This document shows positions 16,262-24,169 of a stretch of 38,920 nucleotides of DNA, piece after piece. Both the position numbers and the translations under genes were made by a program. The notes under the pieces are model-generated. The model was not told the origin of the DNA and searched no databases. It worked only from the letters and a program-made list of their open reading frames with translations. Source of the DNA: an uncultured Acidimicrobiales bacterium (lineage in GTDB: Bacteria; Actinomycetota; Acidimicrobiia; Acidimicrobiales; SZUA-35). How positions within the stretch are numbered: position 1 is the stretch's first letter; the number at the start of each line of letters is the position of its first letter. The stretch is taken from the NCBI GenBank assembly GCA_937997485.1, contig CALKTH010000021.1, positions 1 through 38,920 of the forward strand, given 5' to 3'.

Positions 16262-16853
16262 GCCCGCAAGGTAGTCGGGGCGGGGGAGAGGGAAGTGCCG
16301 CCGGCCGAGGACGACAAAGACGGCGCTCAGCTATCTGCCTCGCAGCGGATGATCAATTGGTCGGCCACCACTTCTCGGTCGTCTGCGGCGATGCCATTTC
16401 GGTCGGCAGGAAGAACAGGCAGTTTTTCTTCACGGTTCGAATCGATGCAGAACTCGGGGTTGACGGATCGGGCAACCTGGTCGAGCCGAGCATCGGTGGC
16501 AATTGCGTCGAGTCGGGTGTCCTGGCCGTCACCGCACGATGTCGCTGCGGCTGCGAGGAGAGTGCTCCGACGGCGGCACGGTCGAGCCGCGGTCGAGCAC
16601 AGCGCCGGGCTCGACTGCGGCCACGGGGTCAGGGAAGCGAAGATGTGCGTGGTGTAGGAAGTGCGATTCACCGCTACGCCCCAGGTCGAAGTTGACCTCG
16701 ATCGCCTTCGTCCTCGTACGAGTTCGAGCGCCGGACTCAGGAATCAAGGGTGCGCGATTGCCCGAATGTGAGTTCTCGCCATTGGCCGCTTGACGTCTGG
16801 TAGGCATCGAATCGGTCGATCGTGAACAGAATCAGGGGCTCATCTCACGACGT
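16262..16853. other. Gene-poor stretch of about 590 bases
   Basis: Between the Nudix gene and the small membrane protein. Several short frames overlap on both strands and none has family resemblance; the best is the minus-strand frame 16,327-16,671 listed separately. No tRNA-like cloverleaf, long repeat or strong terminator was seen. It may contain decayed coding sequence. Confidence 0.5.
16327..16671 (-). CDS. Possible small secreted or lipoprotein-like ORF
   Basis: GTG 16671 opens a 114-residue frame. A basic patch CRRRS is followed by a short hydrophobic run TLLAAAATSC with a Cys that could be a degenerate lipobox, then a polar tail ending QLIIRCEADS. The codon choice downstream of the Cys is more gene-like than the part before it. 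No homologue is recognised, and the signal is too short to be convincing. It may be a real small lipoprotein with a later start, or chance. Confidence 0.28.
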   Translation of the reverse strand: MNRTSYTTHIFASLTPWPQSSPALCSTAARPCRRRSTLLAAAATSCGDGQDTRLDAIATDARLDQVARSVNPEFCIDSNREEKLPVLPADRNGIAADDREVVADQLIIRCEADS

Positions 16854-17087
16854 TCATTCTTGCAGTTCGCAACGAATCCAGGAGACGAAGCTGCGGGCCG
16901 CTGCGACGAGCAACGATCCGATGATGAACGTTGCGGTGATCGCCGTCACCGGTACGCCGAGAACAAAGGCGATGACGACACAACCAATAAGCATCGAGAT
17001 CCCGATGAGCAACGAGCTGATCTCGTCGCCGAGCCAATCTCCGAACCGTCGCGCTCCAGGCTTGGTGTCCGGCGGGTCGTTCGTCAC
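16854..17087 (-). CDS. Small two-helix membrane protein
   Basis: From GTG 17087 the product is 77 residues. After a polar N-terminus (TNDPPDTKPGARRFGDWLGD) there are two membrane helices, at about 22-41 and 45-64, then a short basic tail with WIRCELQE. The GTG overlaps the stop of the metalloprotease-like lipoprotein gene (GTGA), so they are translationally coupled. No family is recognised. A membrane partner or regulator of the lipoprotein is a reasonable inference. Confidence 0.6.
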   Translation of the reverse strand: MTNDPPDTKPGARRFGDWLGDEISSLLIGISMLIGCVVIAFVLGVPVTAITATFIIGSLLVAAARSFVSWIRCELQE

Positions 17088-18478
17088 GTCTCGACGCCCT
17101 GGCGCAACGAAGGAGAGCCGGGAGGGCGATGCTGCGTTGGCTCGACAACGCTGTTCTGCTTGGACCAGATTGGTGAAGACTCGGGCCGCCAAGATGTCTT
17201 CTCATCCTCGGTCATCGATGAGTCAGGCGGGTCATAGGTGCGGTGCTGTTCGGACCACAGGGCCTCTGGACCGAGACCCAAGAACCGTTGGTCTTCGCCA
17301 AGAGCGCTGACCTTGCCTTGCACCAGGTCGAAGTAGAACTGGATCTCGGTGGAGTCGTCGTATCCAAAGGCATCGAAGGAATGGACAACGAAGTTGTCGA
17401 ACTCTGGTGGCCCGTCGAGCGGCATTTCGTAGCTCATGTCTGCATACGCCGAGAAGTCCTCGGTGGTCGTGTGTAACCACTCATGGAGCCACACACCTTG
17501 CTCCGCGCCGGGAACGGCGTTCTCGTCGAGGTAGTTGACGACCTCAACAACACCTGGATTCCCTTTCCGAATGCAGTAGCAGTCTTCAAAGAAGGCGTTC
17601 GGGTAGGCGAGCCCACCGAAGTTCGCTTGCAGCGAACACGAGTCGGTGGCTGCGGCCCAGAAGATGAAGATGCTGTCCACCTCGTCGAGGTCCTTGCGGC
17701 TGTCGAGTAATGGCCGCAAGTTCTGCTCGTAGTCGACCCGGTATTCGGCTTCGCCACCCTCACCATTGGTGTCGAACGCTTCCGCGGGTTCGTCGAAGAC
17801 CTTGAACTCGACGTTCCAATCGAGCGTGCCGAACGACTTGGCCTCCATGACGTCGACGACCTTCACGAAGTCTTCCTTCCACACCTTCAGTCGATCCGGT
17901 GAGAGGTCCGTCTGGCACTCTCCGTCGACCACGACTCTCGGAACGCCGAACCACACGGCATTCCACGTCTTCGCCTCGACCTTATCCGTTTCGACGAATG
18001 CGACCTCGATGGGAACGTCTGCGGTGACGGTGACCTCTCGGCGGTAGTAACCGGGGGTGCCTTCTTCTACGCCGAGCGAAATCAAGTAGTCGCCGGGTTC
18101 AAGGTTGAGGACGGCTGGCGCGGCGAGCCCGGTGAACCGTCTATCGAGATAGACGCTTCCGGCGAACTCAGACGACACCGTGACGTTGCCTTGTCCGGCG
18201 GTTTCGGTTGGGAGCTCGACCCGTTCCGCAATGGCGCCCGTCGTGGCCGCTTGCCTATCGACCGCGGGATTGGCGACGTCTGATTCTGGTGTCGGGCGCG
18301 CCGAGCTGTTGGCTGCAACGTCGGTCTCGGTCGGTTCGCTTTGCGACGCGAGGCTCCCGCATCCGGCAAGCATCGCGGTGACTGCCGTGGCGGAGGCCGC
18401 CCTGATGAAGGATCGAGTCAGCTGGCCGCAGGTGCTTGCGGGGCCGGCGTTGTGGCTCGATCTCTCGTGGCGTCGCAT
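17084..18478 (-). CDS. PEGA-like lipoprotein with HEWLH putative metalloprotease motif
   Basis: The product is 464 residues. The signal peptide ends in the lipobox LAGC (Cys40), so the protein should sit on the outer face of the membrane. After a low-complexity linker, residues about 97-163 look like a PEGA-type beta-sandwich (GSVYLDRRFTGLAAPAVLNL, then EPGDYLISLGV). The remaining part has four cysteines (C281, C300, C302 and an earlier one near 188) and WLHEWLHTTTEDF, where HEWLH at 332-336 fits the zinc-protease HExxH motif with Glu333 as the base. A third metal ligand is not assigned. The family is not known to me; secreted metallopeptidase is inference. It is coupled to the small membrane protein downstream and divergent from a broken response-regulator gene. 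Confidence 0.75.
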   Translation of the reverse strand: MRRHERSSHNAGPASTCGQLTRSFIRAASATAVTAMLAGCGSLASQSEPTETDVAANSSARPTPESDVANPAVDRQAATTGAIAERVELPTETAGQGNVTVSSEFAGSVYLDRRFTGLAAPAVLNLEPGDYLISLGVEEGTPGYYRREVTVTADVPIEVAFVETDKVEAKTWNAVWFGVPRVVVDGECQTDLSPDRLKVWKEDFVKVVDVMEAKSFGTLDWNVEFKVFDEPAEAFDTNGEGGEAEYRVDYEQNLRPLLDSRKDLDEVDSIFIFWAAATDSCSLQANFGGLAYPNAFFEDCYCIRKGNPGVVEVVNYLDENAVPGAEQGVWLHEWLHTTTEDFSAYADMSYEMPLDGPPEFDNFVVHSFDAFGYDDSTEIQFYFDLVQGKVSALGEDQRFLGLGPEALWSEQHRTYDPPDSSMTEDEKTSWRPESSPIWSKQNSVVEPTQHRPPGSPSLRQGVET

Positions 18479-18502
18479 TCAGCACACTGTCGTCGTTCGA
18501 GC

Positions 18503-18520
18503 CTAAGAGATCGCTAAGAG
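18503..18520 (+). promoter_or_regulatory. PhoB-box-like direct repeat, candidate response-regulator site
   Basis: CTAAGAG occurs twice, at 18503-18509 and 18514-18520, separated by exactly four bases (ATCG). An 11-base period of 7-base half sites is the classic binding geometry of OmpR/PhoB-type regulators. Ten bases further right is CATATG (18531-18536), a weak -10, and AAGGA at 18551-18555 is a ribosome binding site seven bases before the regulator's GTG. The layout fits an activated promoter for the response-regulator gene. The site could equally serve the divergent lipoprotein gene, which starts 25 bases to the left. Confidence 0.5.
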
Positions 18521-18562
18521 TCCCGGCACGCATATGGCTTGAAGTCTTGCAAGGATGCAACC

Positions 18563-18805
18563 GTGCGCATCCTTATCATCGAAGACGAGCCCGTGATCTC
18601 GCGGGCACTAACGGAGGGGCTGATTGCAGAGGGCTATGTCGTGGACCATTGCGATCGAGGCGACGACGGACTATGGCAGGCGACCGAGCGGAGTTACGAC
18701 GGCATCATTCTGGATGACAAGCGAAACCAGCGTCGACCACTCAGGTCGACCCTGAACGAATGCAGTCGTTCCGTCGATTCCGTCAACGATCCACTGGCGT
18801 TCTGA
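18563..18805 (+). pseudogene. Response regulator, N-terminal fragment of receiver domain
   Basis: GTG 18563 starts a good CheY-like receiver: VRILIIEDEPVISRALTEGL with acidic pair Glu7-Asp8, then YDGIILD with the phospho-acceptor Asp51. Homology stops right after Asp51 (base 18715), where LMLP or similar should follow. The frame continues as unrelated DKRNQRRPLRST to a stop at 18805. The rest of the receiver, the DNA-binding domain and any sensor kinase are missing. The ribosome binding site and upstream repeat are intact, so the break is probably recent. It meets the opposing truncated phosphatase gene at the same point. Confidence 0.75.
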
Positions 18806-19042
18806 ACTTCCGTCAGTGGTGCCAACTTCCTCGCCCACGAAGCCGTCAGCGGGGAATCGTTGACGGATGAGGTCCCGCAGTTTGGCCTCGACGGCGAGGT
18901 CGATCGCGGTCGTCGGACTGCCATCTGATTTGAGCTCGACCGTCAGATCGCCCCTGCCCCAGCCATCGCCAGTGAGCGCGTCCGCTGCGTCAGCAAGGCC
19001 TTGCATGAAGCCCACATCTCCAACATTCACAAACCGCATCAT
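18671..19042 (-). pseudogene. Inositol monophosphatase/histidinol-phosphatase family, N-terminal fragment
   Basis: The frame from ATG 19042 (or 19039, 19006) shows the first third of an IMPase-type Mg-dependent phosphatase. It reads LADAADALTGDGWGRGDLTV, DGSPTTAIDLAVEAKLRDLI, FVGEEVG with the metal-binding Glu, and the hallmark WIVDGIDGTTAFVQGRPEWS (DxxDGT; a Pro-to-Gly change at the third position of the usual DPIDGT). Homology runs to LVSLVI at about base 18713, and then the frame is antisense of the response regulator until a stop at 18671. The C-terminal two thirds are missing, so it is probably inactive. The HisN subtype is likely but not certain. Confidence 0.75.
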
Positions 19043-19296
19043 CGCGCCGCGATGCGACTGCCGCTGCCCGCCCTCCGAGACCTCAACTCTCCTGTCGTCG
19101 GGCCGCTCATGTGGGATGTCAACTCATTCGGTCGTGATCCGATATCGCTCGTCCGCCTCGTGACCGGCCTCGCTCAGCTCGTCCACAGCTAAAGCAAAGT
19201 GTCCACGTCGTGCGCCTGGGCTCGTCGAATCTTCACGGGCGGAGTCTCGCGCACTGGTCGATCGTGATTCCTTGGAAAGAAGCTGGCGGCGTCCGA
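19043..19296. other. Short gene-poor spacer
   Basis: It separates the truncated phosphatase from the methyltransferase gene. A plus-strand frame of 46 codons (19052-19192, ATG to TAA) has GC-rich third positions and ends RLVTGLAQLVHS, but no family is recognised. I regard it as possible decayed coding sequence. No repeats or terminator seen. Confidence 0.3.
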
Positions 19297-19998
19297 TCAG
19301 ACGGTGGCGGCCTCGCTTGGATTCTCCATCACGATGAAGAGGAAGCTGATGAACCGCCGCTTTCCAGACTCGTCCAGCAGCTCGGCGGGTGTGTCGTCGG
19401 CGATCGAGGGTTCGTGGAGTGAGACGAGGCGCATTCCCGACCGTGTGATCGCTTGGGAGATGTCGTCGAGCGTGTGGTGCCACATCGTCAGCGTGGCCTC
19501 GCGTCCGTCGAAGGTGTGGGTGTATTCGTACTGTTCGATCCCGAAGTAGCGCTGTTCCATCAAGGCGAAGAGGAGCGGATGGTTGACCGACGCGACCAAC
19601 CTTCCACCAGGGCGAAGCACACGCCTGATCTCGATCAGAGCGTCGACCCAGTCGGGGAGGTAGTGAAGGACGAGCGAGGCGCACGCCGCGTCAAAGCTGT
19701 CGTCGCCGTAGGGCAAGGGTTCAGCGAGATCTGCGACTTGGAGGTCGACGTTGTCGTCGAGTCGTTGACGGGCGATCTCGATCATCTGAGCGCTCGAGTC
19801 GAAGCCGGAAACTCGCGCGCCACCCTGTGTCAACTTCTCGGCCAAAGGGCCAGCCCCGCAGCCGATGTCGAGTACGTGTTGGCCCGACACGTCACCGACA
19901 AGGTCAAGCATCGCTGGCCGTTCGTAGTAGGCGTTCAACAGGTTGCGCTCGTTGTCGGCGTTGTACTCGGCGGCGAAATCGTCGTAGTTGGTTCCCAC
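19297..19998 (-). CDS. Class I SAM-dependent methyltransferase (UbiE/BioC-like)
   Basis: The product is 233 residues. Motif I is HVLDIGCGAGPLAEKL (41-56), the acidic residue after beta 2 is in VSGFDSSAQMIEIAR, motif II is around LPYGDDSFDAACASLVLHYL, and motif III is VLRPGGRLVASVNHP. These are standard for type 11 methyltransferases acting on small molecules. It lies 14 bases after the P450 gene on the same strand, so the natural inference is that it methylates the P450 product or its precursor. Target atom unknown. Confidence 0.9.
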   Translation of the reverse strand: MGTNYDDFAAEYNADNERNLLNAYYERPAMLDLVGDVSGQHVLDIGCGAGPLAEKLTQGGARVSGFDSSAQMIEIARQRLDDNVDLQVADLAEPLPYGDDSFDAACASLVLHYLPDWVDALIEIRRVLRPGGRLVASVNHPLLFALMEQRYFGIEQYEYTHTFDGREATLTMWHHTLDDISQAITRSGMRLVSLHEPSIADDTPAELLDESGKRRFISFLFIVMENPSEAATV

Positions 19999-20012
19999 GG
20001 TGCGAACTCCCT

Positions 20013-21389
20013 CTAGGCGCCCGACTCGACGGTTGCGATGGGCGGTGCGATCTCGTCGTCGATGCGTCGAATCTGGACCTGGGTGCCGTTCTCGGGTGCG
20101 CTGGACATGGTTCCGACGTGGCGCTGCGGTCCGCCGTTGACGAGTTCGAGGTCGGTCCGCGTAGCGAGGAGGGCGGTCATGGCAACGAGTTCTTGGGTCG
20201 CGAACGCGAAGCCGATGCAGCGTCGGTTGCCGCCGCCGAACGGGATGTAGCTGTAGGGGTGTGGATGGTCTTGCTCGGGATCTCCGTCGATCCAGCGCTC
20301 GGGACGGAAGCGTGCTGGTTCGGGGAACGATTGTGGATCGTGGTGGGTGACGTAGGGAGAGAACAGAATCATGGAGCCCCCGGGAACGGTCTGATCATGG
20401 ATCTCGAAGTCATTGACGACTCGTCGCCCGGACCAGATGGCCGGCGGGTGGAGTCGAAGAACTTCCTTGACGAAGGCGTTGGTGTAGACGAGCTGGCTGG
20501 TTTGTTCGATCGAGAGTGATCGGTCGGCGCCAACGTCGAGCATCTCGGCCCGGATCTTGGCGGCTCGTTCCGGCTCACGGGCGAGTTCAGCGACTGCCCA
20601 TCCCATGGCGGAGGCCGTGGTGTCGTAGCCAGCGGCGATGAGACTGATGATTTGGTCGCGGACTTCTTGGTCGCTGAGGCCGTCGCCAGCTTCTTGGTCT
20701 TCGATGAGCCAGCTGATAATGTCATCACCGCGATCGTCAAGCGCTCGACGCCGCTTGATCTCGGCGAAGACGATCTCGTCGACCGCAGCGCGGGCCTTCA
20801 TTGCTTTGCGGTACGGCAGCCCGGGCACGTTCCAATCAAGGCGCTGCATTGGCGGCCGGTTGACATATGCCAAGGCGACCTCGAGGTGTCGGGAGAGTTG
20901 CTCGTCTCGGTCTCGAAGTGCATCGCCGAAGAGGCAACGGAGAACAATGCGACGGATGGCCAGCCGCAATTCTGAGTGAGCGTCGACGGCCGATCCGATT
21001 GCCCATCGGTCGATGACCAGGTTGGTTTCGTCGACCATGACGTCCAGATAGCGGGCGATGCGGCGCATGTGGAACGCGGGTTGAACGATTCGTCGACGGC
21101 GTTTGTGATCTTCGCCATCGCTGACCACGAGCGCGGTCTCTCCGTTGACCGGAACCAGTACCCAGAACGCGTCCCGCCAGGTGAAGTTCTCGGGAGCGGT
21201 CGACAGGATGTGCTCGTTGGCCTCTGGACTCAGCAGGTAGATGTAGTGGTACTTTCCGCGGCCGAAATCGGCCACCGGACCGTAAGTGTTGAGCATCTCG
21301 AGCAAGGTTGACCGTGCATCAGTGTTGAGTCGACTGGCGAGGCCGACAACGGCACGCGGTGAGCGGGGCCCGGGGAGTCTCGGTTTCAT
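20013..21389 (-). CDS. Cytochrome P450
   Basis: The product is 458 residues from ATG 21389. The I-helix oxygen-activation motif is AAGYDTT (252-258), the K-helix ExxR is EVLR (309-312), the PERF-like region is FRPERW (361-366), and the heme loop is FGGGNRRCIG with ligand Cys391. There is no membrane anchor, so it is soluble and should need ferredoxin and reductase partners, none of which is in the window. The style (PFGGGNRRCIG, WSGRRVVNDFEIHDQTVPGG) resembles the CYP4/CYP110-like branch that often oxidises lipids or terpenoids; substrate is inference. The ATG overlaps the TetR stop (ATGA). Confidence 0.95.
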   Translation of the reverse strand: MKPRLPGPRSPRAVVGLASRLNTDARSTLLEMLNTYGPVADFGRGKYHYIYLLSPEANEHILSTAPENFTWRDAFWVLVPVNGETALVVSDGEDHKRRRRIVQPAFHMRRIARYLDVMVDETNLVIDRWAIGSAVDAHSELRLAIRRIVLRCLFGDALRDRDEQLSRHLEVALAYVNRPPMQRLDWNVPGLPYRKAMKARAAVDEIVFAEIKRRRALDDRGDDIISWLIEDQEAGDGLSDQEVRDQIISLIAAGYDTTASAMGWAVAELAREPERAAKIRAEMLDVGADRSLSIEQTSQLVYTNAFVKEVLRLHPPAIWSGRRVVNDFEIHDQTVPGGSMILFSPYVTHHDPQSFPEPARFRPERWIDGDPEQDHPHPYSYIPFGGGNRRCIGFAFATQELVAMTALLATRTDLELVNGGPQRHVGTMSSAPENGTQVQIRRIDDEIAPPIATVESGA

Positions 21390-21985
21390 GGTTGTGCTCC
21401 GATCAGCAGGGTGGTGAACAAGTGCACCCACGCGTGCACGAGGCGTTCCTGGTCAAGGTCGAGCGGGGTGTAGCCGAGGAGGTGCTGCTTGATCTTGAAG
21501 TCGACAACGGGGCCGATCGCGAGCACGGCGACAGCCTCGAAGTCGAGTTCGGGGATAGCGCCTGCCTCGTGAGCAGCCGCCAGCCGGTCGGCGAAATCCC
21601 GGTAGGTGGCATCAGTGAGGCCGGCCCGAACCTTGGCCAACAGATGCTCGAACTGGTCGAGGTCGCGAAACACGATCCGCATCAAATCGGTTTGCCGGTC
21701 GAGCTGAGCGAGTCCTCGTCGGATGACTTGTTCCAGAACCTGACCCGGGTCTGCAACTGTCGGATCTGGAGTTGGCACCTCGAGGATCTCACGGGCATTG
21801 GCGGCAAGTTCAGCGTCGATGACCGCTTCGAGCACGGCGACTTTCGACGGAAAGTGCCGGTAGATCCCGCCGGACCGTGGTGTGTACCCCGCAGCAGTCT
21901 CGATGTCAGCGATGGTTGTGCCAGCAAATCCCTTTGCCGCGAAGCACTGCTTCGCCGCGTTCAAGATTCGCTCCGTCGGTGTCAT
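21386..21985 (-). CDS. TetR-family transcriptional regulator
   Basis: The product is 199 residues from ATG 21985 (TTG 21991 also possible). The N-terminal HTH is typical: RILNAAKQCFAAKGFAGTTI, ADIETAAGYTPRSGGIYRHF and PSK. The C-terminal ligand-binding part is helical and undefined. It is the first gene of the TetR-P450-methyltransferase operon, overlapping the P450 start. It probably represses its own operon, and the inducer would likely be the P450 substrate or product. Confidence 0.92.
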   Translation of the reverse strand: MTPTERILNAAKQCFAAKGFAGTTIADIETAAGYTPRSGGIYRHFPSKVAVLEAVIDAELAANAREILEVPTPDPTVADPGQVLEQVIRRGLAQLDRQTDLMRIVFRDLDQFEHLLAKVRAGLTDATYRDFADRLAAAHEAGAIPELDFEAVAVLAIGPVVDFKIKQHLLGYTPLDLDQERLVHAWVHLFTTLLIGAQP

Positions 21986-21987
21986 AC

Positions 21988-21999
21988 GCAAACACTTGC
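21988..21999. promoter_or_regulatory. Candidate TetR operator
   Basis: GCAA-ACAC-TTGC is an inverted repeat of two 4-base half sites, two bases upstream of the TetR ATG. TetR proteins commonly bind short palindromes near their own start. The half sites are short and this could be chance. Confidence 0.3.
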
Positions 22000-22042
22000 T
22001 TACACGACATCGTGCGTCAAGCGTTGTGGCTCGGATCGCTCA

Positions 22043-22705
22043 TCACTCAGCGAACGCCCAGGCGACCATCTGCGGAAACTCGTCGTACCAGAACTGTCCA
22101 CCGTGCTCGCCGTCTCGCCGCTGGAGGACGACATCCACGCCAGCCTTGCCGAGAGCGTCCGCCCACGCGGCCGCGTTGTCGAAGAACCACGGCTCCTGCG
22201 TTCCGCCGAGCAGATAGGCAGCGGGACCGTCAAGCGACAACTCACGGCCAGCGGGTGTAAACCCTCCACCGGGGGAGGCGCACAGGACGAAGCCGAACTT
22301 CTCCCGGTGGCGCCAACCCACAGCCAGTGCGAACTCACCACCTAACGAGGCGCCCCAAACTGCGCAGCGCTCTTTCGGGAGATCCACGGCCAGCTCGCTC
22401 GCCGTCCAAGCGCGCACCTCGTCGACGAAGAACTCTTCGAACAGCCGGAATCGTTCGCCGCCGAACGATTCCACGTACTCCTCGAGCCGCCCGTCGTCAT
22501 CGTCGAGCCCGTGCACTCCGACCACCATTGTCGAGGGTGATTCGATTGAGTCTTCCAGCGCCTGAGCGAGACGCTCGGTGTGCCATCCACCATCGGCGGC
22601 AAACACGACGGACTGCGGCGGGCGAGGCGGGATGTAGACGGTGACGTTCCGGCCGCCGTCGAAGGAGAACGTCTCGGTCACGAGTGAGCCTTTGAGAGAT
22701 GACAC
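22043..22705 (-). CDS. Esterase-like alpha/beta hydrolase
   Basis: The product is 220 residues from a GTG start. The nucleophile elbow is WGASLGGEFAL (GxSxG, Ser120) and the likely catalytic His is His201 in RRDGEHGGQFWYDEFP. VVFAADGGWHTERLA near residue 40 may form the oxyanion side. It matches the putative esterase D/enterochelin-esterase-like group by pattern. Cytoplasmic; substrate unknown. Divergent from the aldonolactone oxidase gene with a spacer of 147 bases in which no strong promoter was identified. Confidence 0.85.
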   Translation of the reverse strand: MSSLKGSLVTETFSFDGGRNVTVYIPPRPPQSVVFAADGGWHTERLAQALEDSIESPSTMVVGVHGLDDDDGRLEEYVESFGGERFRLFEEFFVDEVRAWTASELAVDLPKERCAVWGASLGGEFALAVGWRHREKFGFVLCASPGGGFTPAGRELSLDGPAAYLLGGTQEPWFFDNAAAWADALGKAGVDVVLQRRDGEHGGQFWYDEFPQMVAWAFAE

Positions 22706-22852
22706 CGGGGCATTCTCGCGTCGTCGTTGATCAGGCGCTTGTGGTCAGTCTCTGCGGACGGGGCAAGAGACGAGCGATCCCCTGGCCATCTTGGCAATTG
22801 TCGTCGAGGACGCGGCTGACACCTAGGCCATCGAATGGTGTTCAATGTCGAG

Positions 22853-24169
22853 ATGAGAAGCCGGACTTCCAAGCGGGTGCAGACGAACTGGGCAGGCAAC
22901 CAACGCTGGAAGCCAACGGCGGTCGTGCGTCCGGCGACCACACCCTCGGTCGCGGTGCAGGTGGCCAAGGCCACCGATGCTGGCCAACGAGTCAAGGCCA
23001 TCGGAGCGGGCCATTCGTTCACCGCCGCTGCAACCACGACCGGCACGCTCCTCGTGCTCGACCGCATGACGGCGGTGGAGTCCGTTGACCGGGAGAAGTA
23101 CCAGGTCACCGTGCAAGCGGGCATCACACTCTCCGCACTGAACGAGGCGCTGGCCGAGGTGGGTCTCGCAATGCCGAACCTCGGCGACATCGCCTACCAA
23201 ACGATTTCCGGAGCGATAGCGACGGCAACTCACGGCACCGGCCTCGGACTGGGCAACCTGGCCACCACCGTCATCGGCATGGAGCTCGTCTCCTCCACGG
23301 GCGAGATGATCTGGTGCGACACCGAAAACAATCCCGAACTCCTCCGGGTCGCTCGCGTTGGTATCGGGTCGCTAGGCGTGGTCACCAAGGTGAAGCTGCA
23401 GTGCGTTCCGGCCTTCAATCTTGAGGTGGCCGAGACTGTCGAGGTGCTCGACGATCTCTTGGATGGCTTCTTCGAACACGCCGAATCTAACGATCACTTC
23501 GAGTTCTTCTGGATGCCCGGCGCCCGCCGAGCACACGTGAAGCGCAACAACCGAACCGAACTCCCAGCGCAGCCTCCATCAAAGTTCGAGTACTTCCGAG
23601 ACAAGTACGTGGCCGAGAACCTCGCGTTCGGCACGGTCTGCCGAGTTGGTCGGCGGTACCCGGCGGCGGTTCCGAAGATCGCGAAGATCATCACGTCGGG
23701 CGTCAGCGAGCGAGCACTGATCGATCGGAGTGATCGCGTGTTTGCCAGCCCCCGCCTCGTCAAGTTCTACGAGATGGAATACGGCCTGCCGTATGAGCAT
23801 TTGCCCGACGCCTTCCGTGCCGTTCGAGACTTCATCTCCACACTCGACATCCCTATTCTGTTCCCAATCGAGTGTCGCGTCTCCGCCGCAGATGACATCC
23901 CGCTCTCGACGGCCCAGGGTCGCCGCTCTGCCTGGATCGCCGTGCACATGTATCAAGGCACGGACTATGAGGAATACTTCCGCGGTGTGGAGCGAACGCT
24001 GAAGCCGTTCCTGGCCCGTCCGCACTGGGGCAAGCTCCACTTCCAGAACCATCACCAGCTCGAGAAGCTGTACCCGGAGTGGTCAGCCTTCCAGGACGTT
24101 CGACAGAAGCTCGATCCCACCGGCACCTTCCGCAACGACTACACGGACCGAGTCCTGGGTCGCCTGTGA
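22853..24169 (+). CDS. FAD-linked aldonolactone oxidase/dehydrogenase
   Basis: The product is 438 residues. The FAD-binding PCMH-type domain has VKAIGAGHSFTAAATTTG near 48-64, LGDIAYQTISGAIATATHGTG, and VGIGSLGVVTKVKL. The C-terminal ALO domain ends with HWGKLHF (391-397) and LDPTGTFRNDY, typical of L-gulono-1,4-lactone or D-arabinono-1,4-lactone oxidising enzymes. It should oxidise a sugar lactone or alditol with FAD. Whether oxygen or cytochrome c is the acceptor is not seen. ATG 22853 is favoured over ATG 22835. It overlaps the next gene by four bases (GTGA). Confidence 0.92.
   Translation: MRSRTSKRVQTNWAGNQRWKPTAVVRPATTPSVAVQVAKATDAGQRVKAIGAGHSFTAAATTTGTLLVLDRMTAVESVDREKYQVTVQAGITLSALNEALAEVGLAMPNLGDIAYQTISGAIATATHGTGLGLGNLATTVIGMELVSSTGEMIWCDTENNPELLRVARVGIGSLGVVTKVKLQCVPAFNLEVAETVEVLDDLLDGFFEHAESNDHFEFFWMPGARRAHVKRNNRTELPAQPPSKFEYFRDKYVAENLAFGTVCRVGRRYPAAVPKIAKIITSGVSERALIDRSDRVFASPRLVKFYEMEYGLPYEHLPDAFRAVRDFISTLDIPILFPIECRVSAADDIPLSTAQGRRSAWIAVHMYQGTDYEEYFRGVERTLKPFLARPHWGKLHFQNHHQLEKLYPEWSAFQDVRQKLDPTGTFRNDYTDRVLGRL

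Noticed and set aside
16529..16807. Minus-strand 92-codon frame in the gene-poor stretch
   Set aside because: No signal, domain or ribosome binding site; repeated Arg-Thr codons look like chance.
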